Part shown: positions 9,701 through 17,646 of the stretch, piece after piece
How the letters are laid out: each line of letters opens with the position of its first letter
Numbering within the stretch: position 1 is the stretch's first letter
From: Roseovarius sp.
Lineage (GTDB): Bacteria > Pseudomonadota > Alphaproteobacteria > Rhodobacterales > Rhodobacteraceae
Assembly (NCBI RefSeq): GCF_018066915.1
Contig: NZ_JAGPVV010000117.1
Coordinates: forward strand, 1-32,072
DNA: 32,072 nt
Reading direction: 5' to 3'
Program-made: the position numbers and the translations under genes
The notes under the pieces: generated by a model
Database searches by the model: none
The model's input: only the letters and a program-made list of their open reading frames with translations
Told to the model about the DNA's origin: nothing

Positions 9701-10794
9701 CCTCGCTCAGCGACGCGACCGCGACCAATCCGGCAGGGCAGGCGCGCGGGGCGGCCTCAGCCAGCGATCTGGAGCGGCAAACCACCAAGCTGGTCGAGGC
9801 GTTTCTTGAGACCGGGGCAGAGGTTTTCGCCATTCAGGAGATCGAGAACAACGGCTTTGACGCAGGTTCCGCGATTGCGGCCTTTGTTGACGCGCTGAAT
9901 GCCGAGGCTCTGCTGCGCGGCTCATCAGCGGTCTACGCCTTTGTCGATCCGACCTTGGACGGCGGCCCCATCGGGACCGATGCAATCACCACGGGCCTTA
10001 TCTATGATGCCTCTGCCGTTAGCCTCGTCAGTTCCGATGTCCACGTCTTTACCGAGGGATCGGCTGCGGATACCCTCGCCCTTGCCGAGGTGCTGAACCC
10101 GTTCGTCAGCTCTGGTGATCAGCTGGGCGATTTCCAACGCAACCGGCCCGTGGTGGCGGCGGAGTTCGAGGACAAGGTGTCTGGCGTGACCTTCACCGTC
10201 GCTTCCAACCACTTCAAATCCAAAGGCGACAGCGGCCTTGTGGCTCTTGCAGACGCGGCGCAGGCTGTGCTGAGCGGAGGTGGCACCGGGTTCACCCAGG
10301 CCGACATTGACGCGCTGCGGGCCGACCCGAATTTCGACCAAGGTGATGGTCAGGGTTTCTGGAACGCGGTGCGTGCGGATGCAGCGGGCGAACTGATCGC
10401 TTGGCTTGAGACCGGGTATAATGACACCGGCACCGATCATGTCCTGATGCTGGGGGATTTCAATGCCTATGCCAAGGAAGACCCGGTGCAGACCATTTCG
10501 GAAACGGCAGGCTATGTCGATTTGATCGACAATTTCATCGGTCAAGAGGACGCGTTCAGCTTTATCTTCGACGGCCAGCAGGGCACGCTGGATCAGGCGC
10601 TCGCATCTGTCGACATCGCGAGCCTCGTTACAGGGGTGACGGAATGGCATATCAACGCGCAGGAACCCGATCTGCTCAGCTATAACAGCCTCTTCAACAA
10701 TCCCGGCTTCTTTAGCGAAGATGTGTTCGCCTCGTCTGACCACGATCCGCTGATCCTTGGGCTCGACACGCAGCCCGACCTATTCGTCGGGTGA
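6706..10794 (+). CDS. Secreted multidomain ExeM/NucH-type extracellular endonuclease with N-terminal RTX repeats
   Basis: ATG 6706 follows GGGGGAA (ORF track extends upstream to 6616). RTX nonapeptides at residues ~31-95; cadherin/VCBS-like segments; two lamin-tail-like starts ([45 protein letters not shown]); ExeM OB-like segment (VLISEVQG...[23 protein letters not shown]); EEP nuclease motifs ([37 protein letters not shown]). Confidence 0.9.
   Translation: [1362 protein letters not shown]
6796..6990 (+). repeat. RTX (GGxGxDxLx) hemolysin-type calcium-binding nonapeptide repeats
   Basis: [65 protein letters not shown]. Confidence 0.9.
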
Positions 10795-10874
10795 TCTCGT
10801 GCCCTGGGGCATCGGCGGCCTCTTACCGCCGTGAACCTGAAAAGAGACACATAAGCCTAAAACTCCCTCCGGTT

Positions 10875-11064
10875 TAAACCGGGGGGATGACCCTCGCCCG
10901 CCTCAAATCTGCGGCGCGGCGCATCCCGCCTGACTTGGCCCGCCATTTGTAAAACGACCCGTCGCTCATGCCATGCTCGCGGCACAGCTCTGCAACCGGC
11001 ATCCCGCCTTCGGCTTGCCGCAGGATCGCGAGGATCTACGCTCAGTGTATCTGCTTGCCTTCAT
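10875..11064 (-). pseudogene. IS3-family transposase OrfA remnant, frameshifted and truncated
   Basis: The minus strand spells an OrfA HTH across two frame changes: MKASRYTE / ILAILRQAEGGMPVAELCREH / MSDGSFYKWRAKSGGM. No OrfB or catalytic DDE region follows. Confidence 0.7.
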
Positions 11065-11224
11065 TCGAAATCTCCTCGTTCACCTTGCCGAGAAAATTCT
11101 ACTCTTGCAGCCTCTTAACTTCGGGGGGATTACCATCCGTTCCAGCACAATCACGCGGAGGTGCGCCAGAGTCCAAAGCACCGAATTTTGGCGTCATGTC
11201 GGGATGCCAAAGAATGGACGAGGG

Positions 11225-11236
11225 TTGACAAGTCAA
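11225..11236. promoter_or_regulatory. Inverted repeat TTGAC-AA-GTCAA just upstream of the TetR gene; candidate autoregulatory operator
   Basis: Read directly; 5-bp arms with a 2-nt spacer, 22 nt before ATG 11259. Confidence 0.4.
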
Positions 11237-11258
11237 AGCCCCTGGGTAGCGCTGAGGT

Positions 11259-11921
11259 ATGAAAAACACATCTGCCAGCACAGCGCGCGTGCGTACCCGC
11301 GATCCGGAACGAACCAAGGGCCAAATCCTTGAGGCTGCATTAAGCGAGTTTGCCGCCAACGGCTATGATGGTGCGAGGGTCCACCAGATTGCAAAGAACG
11401 CTGGCTGCAACGCGCGGCTGATCTACCATTATTTCGACAACAAAGAGCGCCTCTACGCGGCGGCTCTTCGCAAGATATACTCCGACATTCGTGAGCGTGA
11501 GGCCAAACTGAACCTCGATTCGCTGCCCCCCGAACAGGCCGTGATGCGGCTTACCGAGACGACGTTCGATTTCTTTGAAAACAACACGGCCTTCCTGTCG
11601 ATCACCCGCAGCGAGAACTTGCTAGGAGGGCGATTCATCTCGCAGATGCCGGAAATTCAAAAGATGTCTGCCCCCTTGCTCGACAAGATAACGGATGTAC
11701 TGAAGCGAGGTCGTGCCGAAGGCGTGTTCCGCTCCGGCATTGATGCCTTGCAGCTTTACATCAGCATCGTTGCGCTGAGTGCCCATCATATCAACGCAAG
11801 CCATACCCTGTCCGCGACGTTTGGCCGTGACATCTCAAGCGTGACGTGGCGACAAGAGCGTAGGGCGCATGTGGTCGAGATGATTCAGAACGCGGTTACA
11901 CTGGGCGAATCAAGGGACTGA
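11259..11921 (+). CDS. TetR/AcrR family transcriptional regulator (RutR-like)
   Basis: 220 aa. TetR HTH RTKGQILEAALSEFAANGYDGARVHQIAKNAGCNARLIYHYFDNKERLYAAAL; RutR/NicS-like C-terminal region. Confidence 0.93.
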   Translation: MKNTSASTARVRTRDPERTKGQILEAALSEFAANGYDGARVHQIAKNAGCNARLIYHYFDNKERLYAAALRKIYSDIREREAKLNLDSLPPEQAVMRLTETTFDFFENNTAFLSITRSENLLGGRFISQMPEIQKMSAPLLDKITDVLKRGRAEGVFRSGIDALQLYISIVALSAHHINASHTLSATFGRDISSVTWRQERRAHVVEMIQNAVTLGESRD

Positions 11922-12010
11922 TCTCCCTCAACGAGGCGACCTTGCATACCTCCGCATATGTACAATTCTTGCTCAGCGCCGCAGAATCTTGCCCGCAAAA
12001 CAGGCAGTCA

Positions 12011-12028
12011 CAAAATAATTCAATTTTG
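12011..12028. promoter_or_regulatory. Inverted repeat CAAAAT-N6-ATTTTG upstream of the ABC operon; candidate operator
   Basis: Read directly (CAAAATAATTCAATTTTG) in the AT-rich 11922-12067 spacer. Confidence 0.35.
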
Positions 12029-12067
12029 ATTTACTTGAGGGCTTTCTGAAATCGCGGATGCGGCTGC

Positions 12068-12934
12068 ATGTCCAGTCTCATGAACATGTCAGCCACCATA
12101 CCCGCTCTCGCCGCGCAGCAGGCAAAACCTGCAGGCGTACACCTCCGACCGGCGTTGGAACTGCAAGACGCGTCTGTTGTCTTCGGTAACGGAGACACGG
12201 CAGTCACGGCTCTTTCGCCCACAAACCTCAGGATGGAACGCGGCGATTTTCTTGCGCTTGTCGGCCCATCAGGCTGCGGCAAGTCCACCATCCTGAAGCT
12301 GGTCAGCAACCTGATCCAGCCCAGCTCCGGCCTTGTGCTGGTGGGCGGAAAAGAGGCGAAAGCCAAGGAATTGCGCATCGGCATGGCGTTCCAGAACCCG
12401 ACCATGCTGCCATGGCTGACGATCGAGCAGAACATTCTGATGCCTCTCAAGATCGTGGCACCGTTCAAGCACACCTATCGTCAGGACAAGAAAGGCGCGT
12501 TTCGGGACCGGGTGCATGCGCTCCTCGCACAGGTGGGGCTCAAGGACTTTGCGAACCATTACCCGTGGCAATTGTCTGGCGGCATGCTGCAAAGGTCCAA
12601 CCTGTGCCGGGCATTGGTGCATGACCCCGACTTGCTGTTGCTGGATGAACCTTTTGGGGCGCTGGACCAGTTCACCCGCGAAGAACTTTGGCAGATCATG
12701 CAGACGCTGTATCTGGACAGAAAGCCAACGGTCCTGCTGGTCACGCATGACCTGCGCGAAGCGGGGTATCTTGCCAACCGCATCTGCGTGATGAGCGCGA
12801 GGCCCGGTCGGATCATCTCGGACGAGCCGGTGAATATCCCGCAGCCGAGGGACATCGGCATGATCTACAGCCCTGAATTTGTTGAAATGACCCAAGGCCT
12901 GCGCGAGCTGATCGCGCAAGTCCGCAAGGCATGA
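12068..12934 (+). CDS. ABC transporter ATP-binding protein (nitrate/sulfonate/taurine type)
   Basis: Walker A GPSGCGKST, signature LSGGMLQR, Walker B LLLLDEPFGALD, H-loop VTHD. Confidence 0.95.
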   Translation: MSSLMNMSATIPALAAQQAKPAGVHLRPALELQDASVVFGNGDTAVTALSPTNLRMERGDFLALVGPSGCGKSTILKLVSNLIQPSSGLVLVGGKEAKAKELRIGMAFQNPTMLPWLTIEQNILMPLKIVAPFKHTYRQDKKGAFRDRVHALLAQVGLKDFANHYPWQLSGGMLQRSNLCRALVHDPDLLLLDEPFGALDQFTREELWQIMQTLYLDRKPTVLLVTHDLREAGYLANRICVMSARPGRIISDEPVNIPQPRDIGMIYSPEFVEMTQGLRELIAQVRKA

Positions 12935-12944
12935 GGACTTAACA

Positions 12945-13718
12945 ATGACCGAACCTCAACGCATCCGTGTCCTGTCGTCCTCGCTGATCGTCGGCTTCTT
13001 CCTCACGTGGGAAGTGTTGTGCATCGCTCTGAATGTTTCAGACCTGATCCTGCCTCGCCCGTCCGAGATCCTTGTCACCATGTGGACGCGGTTCCCGGTG
13101 CTCTGGCCGCATATCCTGCAAACGCTTTACTCCACCTTGTTCGGATTTGCCTTGGGCGTGAGCATTGGGGTTGCCTTGGGTGTGATCGTCGGCACGTCCA
13201 AGATTGCCTATGCGGTGGCCTACCCGCTGCTTGTTGGCTTTTCATCGATCCCGAAGGTGGCCGTGGTGCCGATCTTCGTGCTGTGGTTCGGGTCGGGCAC
13301 CACGCCTGCTGTCCTGACCGCGATGGTGATCTGTGTGTTCCCCATCGTGGTCAACATCGCCACGGGCCTCGCCACAACAGAGCCGGAACTCGAAGATGTC
13401 CTCAAGACACTGGGCGCGTCCAAGTCGGAAATTCTCTGGAATGTCGGTCTGCCGCGCACGATGCCGTACTTCTTTGCCTCTCTCAAGGTGGCCATCACCT
13501 TGTCCTTTGTCGGTGCTGTGCTGTCGGAAACCGTGGCGTCCAACATGGGCATCGGGAACGTGATGATGACAGCCTCATCCAATTTCCAGGTGTCGCTCGT
13601 CTTTGCCGGCTTGATCATTCTCGCTTTGATGGGTGTGGCGCTTTACGCGGCATTCTCGTTCCTCGAACGCCGGGTCACCGGCTGGGCCACACGTGGCAAC
13701 GACATTGCTGTCACCTGA
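12945..13718 (+). CDS. ABC transporter permease (SsuC/TauC-like)
   Basis: 257 aa. EAA-loop region LEDVLKTLGASKSEILWNVGLPRTMPYFFASLKVAITLSFVGAVLSE. Confidence 0.94.
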   Translation: MTEPQRIRVLSSSLIVGFFLTWEVLCIALNVSDLILPRPSEILVTMWTRFPVLWPHILQTLYSTLFGFALGVSIGVALGVIVGTSKIAYAVAYPLLVGFSSIPKVAVVPIFVLWFGSGTTPAVLTAMVICVFPIVVNIATGLATTEPELEDVLKTLGASKSEILWNVGLPRTMPYFFASLKVAITLSFVGAVLSETVASNMGIGNVMMTASSNFQVSLVFAGLIILALMGVALYAAFSFLERRVTGWATRGNDIAVT

Positions 13719-13759
13719 TCCAACTCTTCCCTCCCTCTCCAATCGAAAAGGACGACTTC

Positions 13760-14785
13760 ATGAAACATTCCCTGTTCGGTGCCGCCCTCGCCCTGATAGC
13801 CGGAGCTGCCCCTGCCTTTGCCGAATTGACCGACATCCGCTTTACACTGGGCTGGAAGACCCAAGGGTCCGACGCGCCTTTCCTCTTGGCCTTGCACAAA
13901 GGTTATTTCGAGGAAGAAGGTCTGAACGTCACCATCGACCAGGGTGAAGGCTCCGCTGCAACCGTGACGCGCATCATGGGCGGCGCGTATGACGCGGGCT
14001 TTGGCGACATCAACGCGATCATCCAGAATGCCGCCACACGTCCCGGCGAAGCGCCGGTCATGGTATACCAGCTTTGGAACAGACCGCCGTTCGCAATTGT
14101 GACGCCCAAATCCGCCGGAATTGAATCACCTGCCGACTTCGAAGGCAAGACGCTCGGTGGCGCGCAAGGGACGCCGACGACCCGCCTCTTCCCGGTCTTT
14201 GCCGAGTTGAACGGCATCAATCTCGATGCGGTCAAGCAAGAGAGCATGGCGCCTAACCTCCAAGAGCCGATGATGATCCGTGGCGATATCGACGGTGCCT
14301 TTGTATTCACCTCCACAAGCTGGTTCAATCTGATCGCCAACCGTCAAGATCCTGCAAACGACTACAACTGGTTCAACTTCGAAGATTACGGCATGGACCT
14401 GTATTCCAACGGATTGATGGTCTCGCGCGCATTGCTGACCGAGAATCCTGATGCCGTGGCCGGTCTGGTGCGCGCCGTCAACAAGGCAACGATGGAAGTT
14501 GCGGCCAGCCAGGACAGTTCGGTCGAAGCAATCATGGCGTTCGACAACCTTGGCGATCCCGAATTGGAACGCGCCCGTCTTGAATTCGCGCTGACCAACC
14601 TGATGAACGCTCCCGAAGTGACCGAGATCGGCATGGGTGATCTGGTGGACGAGCGCCTGACCCGCTCCATCGAGATCGTCGCCAAAGGATATGGTCTCGA
14701 CCGTCTGCCGGAAGCCTCCGAGATTTTCGATCGGTCCTTCCTGCCGCCGATCGAGGCCCGCGCCTTCGAGGTGACACTGAACTGA
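13760..14785 (+). CDS. ABC transporter substrate-binding protein (NMT1/THI5-like)
   Basis: Signal peptide MKHSLFGAALALIAGAAPAFAE; FTLGWKTQGSDAPFLLALHKGYFEEEGLNVTIDQGEGSAATVTRIMGGAYDAGFGD. True start 13760, inside the longer 13007 ORF. Confidence 0.94.
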   Translation: MKHSLFGAALALIAGAAPAFAELTDIRFTLGWKTQGSDAPFLLALHKGYFEEEGLNVTIDQGEGSAATVTRIMGGAYDAGFGDINAIIQNAATRPGEAPVMVYQLWNRPPFAIVTPKSAGIESPADFEGKTLGGAQGTPTTRLFPVFAELNGINLDAVKQESMAPNLQEPMMIRGDIDGAFVFTSTSWFNLIANRQDPANDYNWFNFEDYGMDLYSNGLMVSRALLTENPDAVAGLVRAVNKATMEVAASQDSSVEAIMAFDNLGDPELERARLEFALTNLMNAPEVTEIGMGDLVDERLTRSIEIVAKGYGLDRLPEASEIFDRSFLPPIEARAFEVTLN

Positions 14786-14797
14786 GCCACGCAACAG

Positions 14798-14832
14798 ACA
14801 TGCGCCAAGGCCCTGCTTTGGCGCATGTTTTA
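14798..14832 (+). terminator. Strong stem-loop plus T-run between the SBP and amidohydrolase genes
   Basis: ACATGCGCCAA (14798-14808) pairs with TTGGCGCATGT (14818-14828), followed by TTT/TAT. Confidence 0.7.
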
Positions 14833-14848
14833 TGGGGATCACGGAGAC

Positions 14849-16306
14849 ATGAGCAGAACCCTGATCCATGGCGCACAGGTGCTGGTCGGGACTGGCGACT
14901 TCGCAGAGGTGTCGCTTTTGATTGACGGCGACAGGATCGCGGCGATCCTGCCAAAAGGTGAAACCGTTGAGGACGCCAAGGATCTCGACGCGCGTGATCG
15001 GCTGATCATCCCCGGTCTCGTCAACGGGCATACCCATTCCCACGGCGCGCTTGCGCGCGGCGGTGTGCCGGATGACGCCATCCTTGAAACCTTCCTTGCG
15101 GGCTCGGCCTGGCTCAACATTGGGCGCAGCCATGACGATCTGGCGCTATGCGCACAGCTCTCGGCAGTCGAACTGATCCGCAAGGGCTGTACCGCCTGTT
15201 TCGATTTGTTCATCGAATTGCCCGGCCCGACCGTAGCAGGCACCCATGCCGTGGCACAGGCCTATCACGAGGTCGGCCTGCGTGCCGTGGTCGCGCCGAT
15301 GATAGCGGACCAAACCATCTATCAGGCCTTGCCGGGTCTCTTGGAGGCCTTCGATGGCCCGCTGAAAGACGCGGTGGCATCCCTGAGCCTGCCCGATTGG
15401 AATAGCACGATGGCCGTCTGCGCAGAGGCGCTGCGCCATTGGCCAGTTCCGACCGACCGCGTTCGTCCGGGTGTCGGTCCGACCATTCCGCTGCATTGCT
15501 CGGAGTCATTCCTGCAGGCCTGCGCGCGCCTGTCCGAGGAAATGGATGTACCGCTTCAGACCCATCTGGCGGAAACGCGGATGCAGCAGGTCATGGCGCA
15601 GCGGAAATATGGAACCTCACTGGTGGAACATCTGTCGACCCTCGGTCTTCTGTCCGCCCGGTTCAGTGGGGCCCACGGTGTCTGGCTGTCAGACCCCGAG
15701 ATGGCGCTGCTGGCCAACGCGCAGGCGGGTATCTCGCACAATCCGATGAGCAACCTTCGGATCGGATCGGGGATCGCTCCGGTGCGCCGCATGGCCGATG
15801 CGGGCGTTGCGATGGGCATTGGCACCGATGCCAGCAACACCTCGGACGGACAGAACATGTTCGAGGCCACCCGCTTTGCGGCAACGCTCAGCCGAGCGCA
15901 GACCATCGACAGCGCCGAATGGGTCCGCGCGCGCGAGGCGTTCAACATGGCGACCATCGGCAGCGCGCGGCTGCTTGGTTTCGACAAGCTGGGTCAGATC
16001 GCCCAAGGATGGGCGGCTGACCTTGTCTTTCTTGACGCAGGCTATTGCCACTACACGCCGCAGCGAAACACGCTGGACCAGATCGTGTTTGCCGAAACAG
16101 GCGCCGCCGTGCGCGAGGTGATGATCGCGGGGCAAATGGTTTTCGCCGGGGATCGCATGCTGACGCTGGATGAAACTGCCCTGCGCGCCCGCGCCATCGC
16201 CGCCGCCGAACGGATTACCCATGCCAACGCTGACGCCCGCGTGATGAACGCGGCTGCAGCCGAAGTCGTCAAAGGCTTCTGTCTGCGCAACTGCGCCGCC
16301 CACTAA
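14849..16306 (+). CDS. Amidohydrolase family protein (TRZ/ATZ / cytosine deaminase-like)
   Basis: Metal-binding HTHSHG; HLAET; catalytic GTDASNTSDGQNMFEATRFA. Start ATG 14849 follows GGAG; the ORF-track start at 14825 lies in the hairpin. Confidence 0.92.
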   Translation: MSRTLIHGAQVLVGTGDFAEVSLLIDGDRIAAILPKGETVEDAKDLDARDRLIIPGLVNGHTHSHGALARGGVPDDAILETFLAGSAWLNIGRSHDDLALCAQLSAVELIRKGCTACFDLFIELPGPTVAGTHAVAQAYHEVGLRAVVAPMIADQTIYQALPGLLEAFDGPLKDAVASLSLPDWNSTMAVCAEALRHWPVPTDRVRPGVGPTIPLHCSESFLQACARLSEEMDVPLQTHLAETRMQQVMAQRKYGTSLVEHLSTLGLLSARFSGAHGVWLSDPEMALLANAQAGISHNPMSNLRIGSGIAPVRRMADAGVAMGIGTDASNTSDGQNMFEATRFAATLSRAQTIDSAEWVRAREAFNMATIGSARLLGFDKLGQIAQGWAADLVFLDAGYCHYTPQRNTLDQIVFAETGAAVREVMIAGQMVFAGDRMLTLDETALRARAIAAAERITHANADARVMNAAAAEVVKGFCLRNCAAH

Positions 16307-16325
16307 CCCTGTAACGGAGGACCAC

Positions 16326-16751
16326 ATGGACCAGAAAACCGATCCGGCCACCGCCGCCAAGGCCATTGTCGAAGCCTATCTCGAACGCTCGATGGTGCCC
16401 GACCCCCAAGGCGCACGCGCCTATGTATCGGACGATTTTGACATCACCTTCACCGGCGGGCGCAAGTTCACCGGTCCCGATCAGACCGCTGCCTTCAACG
16501 CTAAACGCTACAAATGGGTAAAGAAGAAATTCCTCCGCACCGATGCCGCCTATGATCCATCGACCGAGGATGTCCATGTTTACAACACGGGCTATCTTTT
16601 TGGCGAATGGCATGACGGCACACGTTTCGAGACCAATCGCTATATGGACAGCTTCGTGGTCCGCAACGGTCAGATCGTCAGCACTCATGTCTGGAACGAC
16701 AGTGCAGAAATCCTGCTGGAGAAGGCAGGTTTGGCAGAGGCCCCCCTATGA
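16326..16751 (+). CDS. SnoaL-like / NTF2-fold family protein
   Basis: 141 aa. AKAIVEAYLERSMVPDPQGARAYVSDDFDITFTGGRKFTG... and VVRNGQIVSTHVWND. AGGAGG-like RBS (acggagg) upstream. Confidence 0.75.
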   Translation: MDQKTDPATAAKAIVEAYLERSMVPDPQGARAYVSDDFDITFTGGRKFTGPDQTAAFNAKRYKWVKKKFLRTDAAYDPSTEDVHVYNTGYLFGEWHDGTRFETNRYMDSFVVRNGQIVSTHVWNDSAEILLEKAGLAEAPL

Positions 16752-17629
16752 TCCAACTTGCGACCCACGACCGATATACCTACAGCGCCATCACAGATCG
16801 CCCGGATTTCACATGGCCGAACGGCAAACGACTGGCGGTCTACATCGGCCTGAACCTCGAACACTTTGCCTTTGGCGAGGGTTTGGGTGCAGAACTCGCA
16901 CCCGGTGGCCCGCAGCCGGATGTTCTCAACTACGCCTGGCGTGACTATGGCAACCGCGTCGGCGCATGGCGGATGCTGGCGATGTTCAATGCGCTCGATC
17001 TGCCGGCAAGCGTTCTGGCAAATTCGGTGATGTACGACTATGCGCCCGAACTGATGGCCGCCTTCCGCGCGCGCGGCGACGAGATCGTTGGCCACGGGCG
17101 CACCAATTCCGAACGCCAAAGTGCGCTCTCTCCCGCTGAAGAAGACGCTTTGATCATCGAAGCGACCGAGGTGCTGACCAAGGCCGAGGGCAAAGCACCG
17201 AAGGGTTGGTTATCGCCATGGATCGCAGAAAGCAGGGTCACGCCAGACCTGCTGAAGAAAGCGGGCTATACCTATACGCTCAACTGGTGCATGGACGATC
17301 AACCTGTCTGGATGCGGACCGAACATGGGCCTCTGTTGTCCATCCCCTATCCACAAGAGGCGAACGACATCCCGTCCATCGTTGCCCGCAAAGACGGAGC
17401 CGGCGCTTTTGCAGATATAGTCATCGACAATTTCGATGAGATGCTGGAGCAGTCCAAGTCGCAATCTCTGGTCATGGGCATCGCGCTGCATCCCTACCTG
17501 GTCGGCCAACCCTACAGGCTGCGCCACTTGCGCCGCGCCTTGTCTCATATCTGTGACCACCGAGATCAAATCTGGATCACCCAAGCGGGCGCAATTTATG
17601 ACGCGTTTTCCAGCTCGATTGCCGAATAG
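16748..17629 (+). CDS. Polysaccharide deacetylase family protein (PuuE/allantoinase-like)
   Basis: 293 aa. WPNGKRLAVYIGLNLEHFAFGEG, YDYAPELMAAFRARGDEIVGHGRTNSERQ, GIALHPYLVGQPYRLRHLRRAL. 4-nt overlap with the upstream gene. Confidence 0.88.
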   Translation: MIQLATHDRYTYSAITDRPDFTWPNGKRLAVYIGLNLEHFAFGEGLGAELAPGGPQPDVLNYAWRDYGNRVGAWRMLAMFNALDLPASVLANSVMYDYAPELMAAFRARGDEIVGHGRTNSERQSALSPAEEDALIIEATEVLTKAEGKAPKGWLSPWIAESRVTPDLLKKAGYTYTLNWCMDDQPVWMRTEHGPLLSIPYPQEANDIPSIVARKDGAGAFADIVIDNFDEMLEQSKSQSLVMGIALHPYLVGQPYRLRHLRRALSHICDHRDQIWITQAGAIYDAFSSSIAE

Positions 17630-17646
17630 GCCTGTCGGTTGTTAGA

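Noticed and set aside
10814-10830. Small GGCGG/CCGCC hairpin after the nuclease gene
   Set aside because: Only a 5-bp stem and no T-run; too weak to call a terminator.
13007-14785. 592-aa ORF from the ORF track
   Set aside because: The N-terminal part is an alternate frame of the permease; only 13760-14785 is a real SBP with signal peptide.
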